64,000 nucleotides of DNA from Acidobacteriota bacterium. Its GTDB lineage: Bacteria > Acidobacteriota > Terriglobia > Terriglobales > Acidobacteriaceae. The translations under genes and the position numbers were made by a program. The notes beneath the pieces are model-generated. The model was not told where the DNA came from and did not search any database. It worked only from the letters and a program-made list of their open reading frames with translations. Positions 57,225 through 64,000 of this stretch are shown piece by piece (position 1 is the stretch's first letter; every line of letters starts with the position of its first letter). The stretch is from positions 62,001 through 126,000 of the forward strand of contig QIAP01000039.1 in NCBI GenBank assembly GCA_003225075.1, in the 5' to 3' direction.

Positions 57225-60200
57225 TTAGAAAACGAACCGGATCGCAAAATTCATATTTCTCGGACCGCCTTGGGCAACGACTGGATTGCCGACGGCGACA
57301 TCTGAGGTCTGGTTGACCTGTCCGAACGTCTTCGCTGTATTCACGATGTTATTCACAAAGTAGTAGAAGTTGCCCCGATTTAGGACATTAAAAACCTCCC
57401 ACCGGAACTGCATCTCAAGACGCTCGTTAATCTTTGTATTCTTAATCACCGACATATCCCATTGTGCAAGTCCGGGACCAATCAACTGGTTACGGTGAGA
57501 GGTACCCACCGTACCGCTACAAGGACGGAAGAAGGGAGACAATGGTAGCCCCCCCGAATCGTCACCGCACGGATCTGGCTGACCCGCGGTGGTGTAACTT
57601 TCAGCGACATAATTCAGCGGGTCGCGCGTGTTGTAGTGAACTGGCGTTCCATCCCACGAGGCGCGAATAGAAGAACCTCTCAGGCCTTGACCCGATGGAT
57701 CACTCCCGCCTATGAGCGCGGTAAAGGGACGCCCGCTAATCGCCGTGAAAATAGTGCTGATCTGCCATCCATTGAACCATTTTCCGAAAGCTGGAATTGA
57801 AGGCACATCGTAAACCCCACCGACATTGAAGTTCAGCCGGACGTCATGATCGCAAAGTCCGTACGAATCCTTCACATTGAGTGGGTTATTTAACTGGGGG
57901 TAATCGCCCGCCCCGCCGCGATTGACAGAGTTATAGTCATAGCACTTGCTCCAGGTGAAGTTCGTCTGGGTGTTGAAGCCATGGAAATGCCGCTGATTGA
58001 ATGACGCCTGCAGACTGTCATATTGGGATTTCGCCAAATTGGTTAATTGAATGATATGTTTCAGGTCCGGGAAATCGGTAGATAAGGGGCGATCGCCAAA
58101 ACTACCCAACGGACTCGCATTCAAATCCCGATACAGCGCCAGATTGCCGCCTCGTCGTCCGCAATACGTGAGCGTGAAGGCATTATCTCTGGCAATTTCG
58201 TGTTGAATACTCAGGTTGAAGTTGTGGGTGTGCGGGGTCTTGAAGTCTTTCACTACAGAGAAAGCGTTGAAGGGACCAGGAATAGTTCCGAAAAGCGGCC
58301 CATCCAGGCAAATGTAATCGCCCGAGAGCGAGGCGGTATCAAAGCAATTGTTGGGAGTTTCCGGGATGCTACCGGCGCCCGCCGTATAGTCGACCGCGAG
58401 AGAAGCGAACTGTCCAAGATTGGGCTGAGTAAAGGCGCCCGCTCGCGCACCAGCAAAGCTATACGGAGCAGCAATGGCGGCAAAGTTAGCAACATCATAG
58501 GTGAGCGAGTATCCTCCACGTAAGGCTGTTCTGCCATTGCCAGATACGTCCCAGGCAAAACCTGCCCTTGGGCCGAAGTCCCCCTTATCCAGGTCATAAA
58601 GTCGGTCAATACCTTGACCAAGGGTGACGAATCCGCGACCTGGGAAAAAATTCGAACCGATATTGTTCTTCTCACCCAAAGCGCCATTTAGGTCATAACG
58701 CAGCCCGAGCGTAAGAGTAAGGCGAGGACGAACCTTCCAGTCATCCGTAAAGTAAAGCCCAACCGACTTTTGGATGATGTGGCGATGAGTGTCGCCAAAA
58801 TTGCGGCTGGCTTCGTCCATCTTGCCCGTGAGAAGTTCTTCAAGTACCGCACAGTCGAGAGTGTTCGCATAAGCGCTGCATTCTGGGCTCGGCGAATACC
58901 CGAACGCAAAGAGGCCGGTGCGGGCGCGATTGCGCAGGCTATTGGTATAAGCATTCTGATAATTACCGCCCATTTTCATGCTGTGGTTGCCCTTGATCCA
59001 ACTGAAGTGCTCGGACCAGTCATAGGTCTGATCCGGAGCAGTAGTAATGGGATAGCCCTGCACTCCGCCAATGTATCCAGTGAACCCGTACATGTAGACG
59101 TAGGGAACCCCGAAGTCTGTGGGATCGAGCGGTCCGGTATCCACACCCAAACTCTTCGGATCAATCTTGTTGTTCACTTTGATGATTTGCGAGAAGCGGT
59201 TCCAGCCGAAACGGCTCTCCAGGACTTTATTGTTAGCTAGATTCCAGGTGTGGCTAAGGCCCGCCATTTGTGCCCGGCTGGGCGCCACCGAATTGAACAT
59301 ATCTGACGGAAACGGAGGCGGAGGGGGAACTGAAAACGATGGCGCGGATTGCAGACTGTCACCGAAAACGTACCTGCCCGACAATTGCATAGTGGAGCTT
59401 AATTTGTGATCGAGCTTAAATCCAAAGGAGTCCATAGTTGCCGTGGTGGGAGTGAAATACACCACGTTGTTATCAGAGGGCGTCGTACTGGGAGAAATCG
59501 GAAAAAACTTAAACAGGTTTTCGCCTGCGGTGCTTGTGGTCCCACCCTCCGCGGCAATTGCGGCACGAGCCGCCGCTACGTCTGCTTGATTCGGAACACT
59601 AAAATTCTTGGTCGCAAAAGAAACGTAACGCTGCCCTTCGTAATAGACGAAGAAGAAAGTCTTATCCTTGATAATTGGTCCACCAAAAGTGCCACCGAAT
59701 TGCATGTTGCGCAGTGGGGTGGGCTGGCAAGAACCGGGCGCGGAGCAACCGTCGATTTTCGCAAAGTAATTCGCGGCATCGGCAAAACTTGTGTGGCGAA
59801 CCCAGCGGGCGTCGCCGTGGAACCCATTGGTTCCGCTCTTCATAACCATATTTATAGGAGCACCGCCCTTCACTCCGAATTCAGCCGAAGGGTTTTCCTG
59901 TATGCCTAATTCCGCAACAGCTTCCGGCGGAAATAGCACCGCTGGCATCCCCACCACGCCAGGCTGGCCGATGGACTGGTCTCCATAGTAGCGGTCGTTG
60001 TTATACAACCCATCAATCAGGTAGTTATTTGCTGTGGTCCGCGATCCATTTATGCTGATCGCCAGAAAGCCGCCACCCGGAGCACGCTGCACGCCAGGAG
60101 TGACTGCCAGAACCGAATTGAGGTCCCGTCCATTCAGCGGCAACGCGTTGATCTTCTCGCTATCTACATAGTTATTCTCATTGCCAGAGAATTCCACGAG

Positions 60201-60581
60201 GGGAGCTGCGCCCTCGACGGTGACGGTTTCGGTGCGGTCCCCTACTTGCAGAACGTAGGCCGCGTGCGTGACAGCTGCGGCCGAGACGTCCACGGTTCGC
60301 TGCGTCGTCTTAAATCCAGCGGATGACACCGACACCTTGTAGGAACCAATAGGCAAATCCGGAATATGAAAACTGCCGCTGCTGCTGGTCACACCGGTGC
60401 GCGTGAGTCCAGTATCAAGGTGCTCCGCCCTAACTGAGGCGCCGACCACAGCTGCACCGCTGGTATCGGTTACGTCACCCGAAATTTCACCAGATATCTT
60501 TTGGCTAAAGGCTGGAAGAGTTGCGATCAATCCCAAGCATAAGCCGAGACACAATATCCACTTTGAATGGTGGCCGCGCAT
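57225..60581 (-). CDS. TonB-dependent receptor with carboxypeptidase-regulatory-like N-domain (second copy)
   Basis: About 1118 residues from ATG 60581, with TAGGGGG five bases upstream. Signal peptide to about LPAFSQ, then the regulatory-like domain (EISGDVTDTSGAAVVGASV, GSFHIPDLPIGSYKV), the plug (INALPLNGRDLNSVLAVTPGV, INGSRTTANNYLIDGLYN) and the barrel ending in NFAIRFVF. It shares the Oar-like plan with the receptor at 11382-14972 but differs strongly in the barrel, so the substrate should differ. The upstream promoter and downstream terminator make it a monocistronic unit; the neighbouring sulfatase-fold/TPR protein is a frequent companion of such receptors. Confidence 0.93.
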   Translation of the reverse strand: MRGHHSKWILCLGLCLGLIATLPAFSQKISGEISGDVTDTSGAAVVGASVRAEHLDTGLTRTGVTSSSGSFHIPDLPIGSYKVSVSSAGFKTTQRTVDVSAAAVTHAAYVLQVGDRTETVTVEGAAPLVEFSGNENNYVDSEKINALPLNGRDLNSVLAVTPGVQRAPGGGFLAISINGSRTTANNYLIDGLYNNDRYYGDQSIGQPGVVGMPAVLFPPEAVAELGIQENPSAEFGVKGGAPINMVMKSGTNGFHGDARWVRHTSFADAANYFAKIDGCSAPGSCQPTPLRNMQFGGTFGGPIIKDKTFFFVYYEGQRYVSFATKNFSVPNQADVAAARAAIAAEGGTTSTAGENLFKFFPISPSTTPSDNNVVYFTPTTATMDSFGFKLDHKLSSTMQLSGRYVFGDSLQSAPSFSVPPPPPFPSDMFNSVAPSRAQMAGLSHTWNLANNKVLESRFGWNRFSQIIKVNNKIDPKSLGVDTGPLDPTDFGVPYVYMYGFTGYIGGVQGYPITTAPDQTYDWSEHFSWIKGNHSMKMGGNYQNAYTNSLRNRARTGLFAFGYSPSPECSAYANTLDCAVLEELLTGKMDEASRNFGDTHRHIIQKSVGLYFTDDWKVRPRLTLTLGLRYDLNGALGEKNNIGSNFFPGRGFVTLGQGIDRLYDLDKGDFGPRAGFAWDVSGNGRTALRGGYSLTYDVANFAAIAAPYSFAGARAGAFTQPNLGQFASLAVDYTAGAGSIPETPNNCFDTASLSGDYICLDGPLFGTIPGPFNAFSVVKDFKTPHTHNFNLSIQHEIARDNAFTLTYCGRRGGNLALYRDLNASPLGSFGDRPLSTDFPDLKHIIQLTNLAKSQYDSLQASFNQRHFHGFNTQTNFTWSKCYDYNSVNRGGAGDYPQLNNPLNVKDSYGLCDHDVRLNFNVGGVYDVPSIPAFGKWFNGWQISTIFTAISGRPFTALIGGSDPSGQGLRGSSIRASWDGTPVHYNTRDPLNYVAESYTTAGQPDPCGDDSGGLPLSPFFRPCSGTVGTSHRNQLIGPGLAQWDMSVIKNTKINERLEMQFRWEVFNVLNRGNFYYFVNNIVNTAKTFGQVNQTSDVAVGNPVVAQGGPRNMNFAIRFVF

Positions 60582-60633
60582 GAGACCCCCTAATTTCGAT
60601 GTATCGACTCGAAACACGCCCAACTAGCGGATA

Positions 60634-60661
60634 AGTTTAGCGGGGTTCGAACTCAAGTCAA
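60634..60661 (-). promoter_or_regulatory. Candidate promoter of the second TonB receptor
   Basis: On the minus strand TTGACT (60656-60661) is followed after 16 bases by TAAACT (60634-60639), about 50 bases before the receptor start. Both boxes are near consensus and the spacing is right, so this is the most convincing promoter in the window, though not tested. Confidence 0.5.
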
Positions 60662-60822
60662 GGAAATTGTCACGATTTGATGCGATGACTTCCGGTCATG
60701 CGACTAGTAAAACCACTGCGAAAAACAATCACATCGGCGACATGCGGCCGCAATATGTTGTGTGATGAAAACTGGAGAGAACAAATTAAGAATGCAGCAC
60801 GGCATGCCAGGAGCGCAGCCCC

Positions 60823-61038
60823 TCAGCCCAGCGGCGAGTCGCTCATGCGGAAACGCGTGCGCACATGTTCGGACAGTAATTCGATGGCGGAACGATTAGT
60901 AATCGGGTCGGTTTGCGCCAAATATTTCATGGCTTCGACCAGCAAGCGCTGGCCATCCACATAGCGTGGGTCCGATGTGCGTTCTCGTTTCTTGCGTCCG
61001 AGATCTGGAGGGACGGGGATGGTGAATACTTTAGCCAT
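60823..61038 (-). CDS. Small conserved-looking protein, function unknown
   Basis: 71 residues from ATG 61038. The sequence is basic in the first third (PVPPDLGRKKRERTSDPRYV) and helical after (GQRLLVEAMKYLAQTDPITN, then RSAIELLSEHVRTRF). No transmembrane segment or signal. The codon pattern looks coding and the protein is compact, but no family is recognised. It ends 241 bases before the receptor start on the same strand; the gap holds the receptor promoter and little else. A weak GAG precedes the start; GTG 61047 is the alternative. Confidence 0.55.
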   Translation of the reverse strand: MAKVFTIPVPPDLGRKKRERTSDPRYVDGQRLLVEAMKYLAQTDPITNRSAIELLSEHVRTRFRMSDSPLG

Positions 61039-61116
61039 GAATATCACTCGGTGGCGATGGTTCGAGCAGTATATCGCCCCTGTCTCGATTTTTCAGCTTG
61101 ATTCTCTCAACGCCCA

Positions 61117-61863
61117 TTAACTCTGAGTTTGGGGCGAGATTGTCTTCGTTTTGTTCGTGGTCTTCAGTTTAAAGACATTGTCCGGAAGCTTCGGGTTGAG
61201 TTGAATGTCCGAATACTTCGCCAGCCGGTAATCGCCGCTGGGCTCAAAAAACTGTTGCTGTACCGAAACCCCTCGCGAGGGATCGATCCACAGCAAAATG
61301 CGAGCCACGTTATTTCGAACCTTGACCGACTTCGGCACCAGTTCCAGCTTGTCGGCTTCCACGCCGTCGACCTTTTCTTTACCGAGATATTTGACGTCAT
61401 ACAGTTTCAGGAGATCATGACCACTCCCGCCAAAACCAAGCACCAGAAAACTTTCAAGATCAGCGCGATTCTTTCCCGCGTTGTATTCCGTCACCTGATC
61501 GATTCGAGGCTGATAAACCCGAACCGTCCCGTTACTGAAAAGAACATACTTGTGATCCGGCTCCGTGATGTCGGCGGCCATCTGAATTTCTTTGTCCTGC
61601 CGCCGGAAGTAGATCTTACCTTTCTGGATGTCAGTGTCGTTAACGACTTTTTGATACTGATTCCAAACGAAATCAGCCTCCGTGCTGCGGAAGGCGGATG
61701 CCGCTTTGTCCATTTGCCGGAGAACACGTTCCAGTTCCGAACTGGATTGGGGCTGGGAAGTACTGCGGACACATTTGGCGGCGTCCTGCGCCACCGCGAA
61801 CGCACTGGCAAGAAGCATTGCGAGACAGCCCATCAGCAATTTGAATTTGCGATTACGTTTCAT
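61117..61863 (-). CDS. LolA-like outer-membrane lipoprotein-sorting family protein
   Basis: 248 residues from ATG 61863. A signal peptide (LLMGCLAMLLASAFAVAQ) is followed by a LolA/LppX-like beta sheet: ERVLRQMDKAASAFRSTEAD, KGKIYFRRQDKEIQMAADI, KYVLFSNGTVRVYQPRIDQV, ARILLWIDPSRGVSVQQQFF and a final IQLNPKLPDNVFKLKTT strand. LolA shuttles lipoproteins across the periplasm, but this branch (often DUF4292-like or outer-membrane lipoprotein carrier) may bind other lipids. GGAAAGAG precedes the start; a GTG at 61884 is possible. It follows the small membrane protein upstream by 36 bases. Confidence 0.85.
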   Translation of the reverse strand: MKRNRKFKLLMGCLAMLLASAFAVAQDAAKCVRSTSQPQSSSELERVLRQMDKAASAFRSTEADFVWNQYQKVVNDTDIQKGKIYFRRQDKEIQMAADITEPDHKYVLFSNGTVRVYQPRIDQVTEYNAGKNRADLESFLVLGFGGSGHDLLKLYDVKYLGKEKVDGVEADKLELVPKSVKVRNNVARILLWIDPSRGVSVQQQFFEPSGDYRLAKYSDIQLNPKLPDNVFKLKTTNKTKTISPQTQS

Positions 61864-61899
61864 CCGTCTCTTTCCGCGCTCCACGGCCGCAGCAAACGA

Positions 61900-62295
61900 T
61901 TATTCCTTCAGAACCCAAACCTTATACGCCTGGATGTGCCCCTTGCCGTCGCGAACAATTTCATATTTTGTGATCGTCACCGCACCTGAGATCGGCTCAA
62001 TAATTCGCCGCAATTCGTCCCGCACGATTCCTTCATCCCTGTTGCCCGAAAGGTCGTAGCGGGCGGCGAGCGCTGACCCTTCGATCTGGTAGATGAATCC
62101 TCCCTGTTTGTCGGGAAGCACTACTACCCCGGTTGGATGCGGATTGCGCTCCACCGGTTTGTCATTGAAATTTATCCAGTAAGGCGAAAGGAAAACGAAT
62201 AACAGAATTACGGTGACCATTACATCGTAATGCAGAGTTCCACGATCATAGGACCAAAGAATATATCCGCGAATTGTGCGCCAGATGGCCTTCAT
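61900..62295 (-). CDS. Single-pass membrane protein, function unknown
   Basis: 131 residues from ATG 62295; the frame is open to a TTG at 62358 with AGGAG abutting it, so a 152-residue form is possible. It has one membrane helix (YDVMVTVILLFVFLSPYWIN) and a periplasmic beta-rich domain (PTGVVVLPDKQGGFIYQIEG, VTITKYEIVRDGKGHIQAYK). The combination with the LolA-like gene 36 bases downstream suggests a two-protein lipid or envelope module. No family with known function recognised. Confidence 0.7.
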   Translation of the reverse strand: MKAIWRTIRGYILWSYDRGTLHYDVMVTVILLFVFLSPYWINFNDKPVERNPHPTGVVVLPDKQGGFIYQIEGSALAARYDLSGNRDEGIVRDELRRIIEPISGAVTITKYEIVRDGKGHIQAYKVWVLKE

Positions 62296-62463
62296 CGGCA
62301 GGGACGGCGCGTTTACGACAGACGGGTTGGCGTCGGCTCTCTGCAAGTCTAGTTTCAACTCCTGCTGTTAGCAATCAAAGTGTAGCCACTCGGTAACGTT
62401 AGCGTACGCGCTTTGGCTCCCATACGCTCTAAATTCCGAACAGAACCCAGCGCGCCGCTGTAC

Positions 62464-63756
62464 TCACAGCTTCCTCGCTGTGATGCGATCGGCGCCAAGG
62501 TAAGATTGGAGGGCCTCAGGGATCAGTACACTACCGTCGGACTGCTGATAGTTTTCTACTAACGCCACCCATGTCCGGCCTATGGCGAGACCACTGCCAT
62601 TCAGAGTGTGCACGAACTCAGTCTTGCCTTTCCCTTCTCGCCGATATCGTATGTTGGCGCGCCTCGCCTGGTAAGCCTCAAAGTTGGAGCATGAAGAAAT
62701 CTCACGGAACAGGTTCTGTCCCGGAAGCCACACCTCGATATCGTAGGTCTTGGCGGAGGATGGCCCCATGTCGCTTGTGCACAGGGTGACCACACGATAA
62801 TGCAGGCCCAGTTTCTGGAGCACGCTTTCCGCATCGCGCGTGAGTTTCTCCAGTTCGCCGTAAGAATCTTCCGGACGGGAGAATTTCACCAGCTCAACTT
62901 TTTGAAATTGATGTTGCCGGATGATGCCACGAACGTCCTTGCCGTAGGAACCTGCTTCGCTGCGAAAACAGGGCGTATAAGCCGTAACCGAGACGGGCAG
63001 GCGGGTGCCGTCGATTATTTCATCGCGGTAGAGGTTGGTCAGTGGTACCTCCGCGGTAGGGATCAGCCAAAGTTCTCGGTCGCCATGCGGTACGCGAAAC
63101 AGATCGGAGGCAAACTTGGGCAACTGCCCGGTACCGTACATGGAATCGGAATTCACCAGGTAGGGCGGAAGTACCTCGGTATAGCCGTGTTCGCGGGTAT
63201 GCAGGTCAAGCATAAAGTTAGCCAGCGCCCGTTCGAGCTTGGCGCCCAAATCCCAGTACACGGCAAAGCGAGCGCCGGCGAGCTTGGCTGCACGTTCGAA
63301 ATCTAGTATGCCGAGTTGTTCGCCAAGTTCCCAGTGAGGCTTGGGAGCGAAATCAAACTTGGGAGGTGTCCCCCAGCGCCGCACTTCGACGTTGTCTTCG
63401 GCGCTTTTGCCAACCGGCACGCTGTCGTGCGGCAGATTGGGGATACCTGCCAGCAATTGCCGAAGTTGTGTTTCGTATTCTGCTGCGGTTTTTTCCAGCT
63501 CCTGTATTTTGTCGCGAGATTCTTTGGTCTCGGCCGTCATCGCGCTGGCGTCCTGGCCGGACTTTTTCAATTTCGCAATTTCTTCAGAGGCACGGTTACG
63601 ACGTGCTTGCAAGCTCTCCGCTTCCGTGATGGCTTGACGGCGGTTGGTGTCGAGTTCGCGAAAGCCTTTGAGAACTTCAGCGGGATTCATACCGCGTTGA
63701 CGCAGCTTCTCTTCCACCAAGGGCAGGTTGTCACGGACGAAGTTAAGATCAAGCAT
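62464..63756 (-). CDS. serS: Seryl-tRNA synthetase
   Basis: 430 residues, class II. The N-terminal helical arm is [20 protein letters not shown] to about residue 110, rich in Glu, Lys and Ala heptads. The catalytic core has motif 2 [20 protein letters not shown]-like and motif 3 [20 protein letters not shown] with the GxGxAxGR signature. It charges tRNA-Ser with serine. No strong ribosome-binding site is seen before the ATG. It is upstream of the small membrane protein by 168 bases on the same strand. Confidence 0.97.
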   Translation of the reverse strand: MLDLNFVRDNLPLVEEKLRQRGMNPAEVLKGFRELDTNRRQAITEAESLQARRNRASEEIAKLKKSGQDASAMTAETKESRDKIQELEKTAAEYETQLRQLLAGIPNLPHDSVPVGKSAEDNVEVRRWGTPPKFDFAPKPHWELGEQLGILDFERAAKLAGARFAVYWDLGAKLERALANFMLDLHTREHGYTEVLPPYLVNSDSMYGTGQLPKFASDLFRVPHGDRELWLIPTAEVPLTNLYRDEIIDGTRLPVSVTAYTPCFRSEAGSYGKDVRGIIRQHQFQKVELVKFSRPEDSYGELEKLTRDAESVLQKLGLHYRVVTLCTSDMGPSSAKTYDIEVWLPGQNLFREISSCSNFEAYQARRANIRYRREGKGKTEFVHTLNGSGLAIGRTWVALVENYQQSDGSVLIPEALQSYLGADRITARKL

Positions 63757-63920
63757 GGAAACTTACTACTGTATCGAAAAAAGTGCAGGCAGTGCCACGG
63801 ATTCGCGAAAACCCAGAATTCTAAAGGTCCCGGGCGGTATATGTTGATTCAACACCATCGCTCGTGACTGTCACATCCAGTTGAGGCGGCCTTGCAAGAG
63901 GGATGAACGGGGTGGAAGGG

Positions 63921-64000
63921 CTACTTCCCCTGCGCCGCTGGTTTTCCTGCCGGCGATAACGATTTTAGATAGGCCGTTACCGCCGCCGCATCTTCTTTTG
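63921..64000 (-). CDS. C-terminal end of a probable c-type cytochrome (truncated by window edge)
   Basis: Only the last 25 codons are in the window. They read EDAAAVTAYLKSLSPAGKPA and then AQGK before a TAG stop at 63921-63923. The DxAAVxAYLKSL pattern is the usual C-terminal helix of class I cytochrome c domains. The haem motif would lie outside the window, so the call is tentative. Confidence 0.5.
   Translation of the reverse strand, partial: KEDAAAVTAYLKSLSPAGKPAAQGK

Overview
The window reads as one contiguous stretch of a free-living, GC-rich Gram-negative soil-type bacterium, most likely an acidobacterium (Terriglobia/Acidobacteriia). The evidence is gene content: two very large TonB-dependent receptors with an N-terminal carboxypeptidase-regulatory-like plug extension (Oar-like), Tat-exported Gfo/Idh and TIM-barrel sugar enzymes, an FG-GAP/VCBS protein, a threonine-type sulfatase-fold protein fused to TPRs, and a split F1-type atp operon. 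Taxonomy is inferred from protein style only; there is no rRNA here.

Layout. 1-2.7 kb: tail of a BrkB/YihY membrane protein, a tRNA with anticodon CAT (best read as tRNA-Ile2), and a decayed FG-GAP protein gene. 2.7-19 kb: a catabolic island. On the minus strand lie an aldehyde dehydrogenase, a GntR/FCD regulator, a beta-hydroxyacid dehydrogenase, E1alpha and E1beta of a 2-oxoacid (acetoin/pyruvate-type) dehydrogenase, a creatinase/Xaa-Pro-like M24 protein and E2. Divergently transcribed are a TonB receptor, two alpha/beta hydrolases and a GT87 protein. The shared 241-bp intergenic region carries inverted repeats and promoter-like boxes. 19-26.7 kb: small exported and membrane proteins, then an NHL protein, a Tat-exported Gfo/Idh oxidoreductase, two Tat-exported sugar isomerase-like proteins, an exported methyltransferase and a sugar-binding protein lacking a signal peptide.

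26.9-33.6 kb: atpF'-F-H-A-G-D-C, without the a and c subunit genes. The gamma subunit has a large insertion and the b subunit an N-terminal signal peptide. 33.5-39 kb: DoxX-MarR pair with a perfect palindrome, a secreted GY-repeat protein with a clear terminator, 3-hydroxyacyl-CoA dehydrogenase, and a tail-anchored GAF/zinc-ribbon protein. 39-43 kb: a chromate-resistance-type operon (chrB, a second ChrB-C domain gene, DUF1259, chrA) in which chrA carries two frameshifts and an in-frame stop and chrB one frameshift. 43-49 kb: msrA, map, a Met/His-rich outer-membrane protein, small Cys/His and ZAS-type membrane proteins, a YycJ-like MBL hydrolase, and a PilZ-TM-TonB_C fusion.

49-55 kb: a five-gene operon joining a form-II molybdenum hydroxylase (small, large and FAD subunits) to a small membrane protein and a benzoate-CoA-ligase-like enzyme. 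55-64 kb: the sulfatase-fold/TPR protein, a second Oar-like TonB receptor with its own promoter and terminator, a LolA-like protein and a small membrane protein, serS, and the last codons of what looks like a c-type cytochrome.

No CRISPR array, prophage, insertion sequence or integrase was recognised. The points most worth a second look are the M24-containing 2-oxoacid dehydrogenase locus with its divergent TonB receptor, the PilZ-TonB fusion, the gamma-subunit insertion at the site of the chloroplast regulatory insert, and the decaying chr operon.
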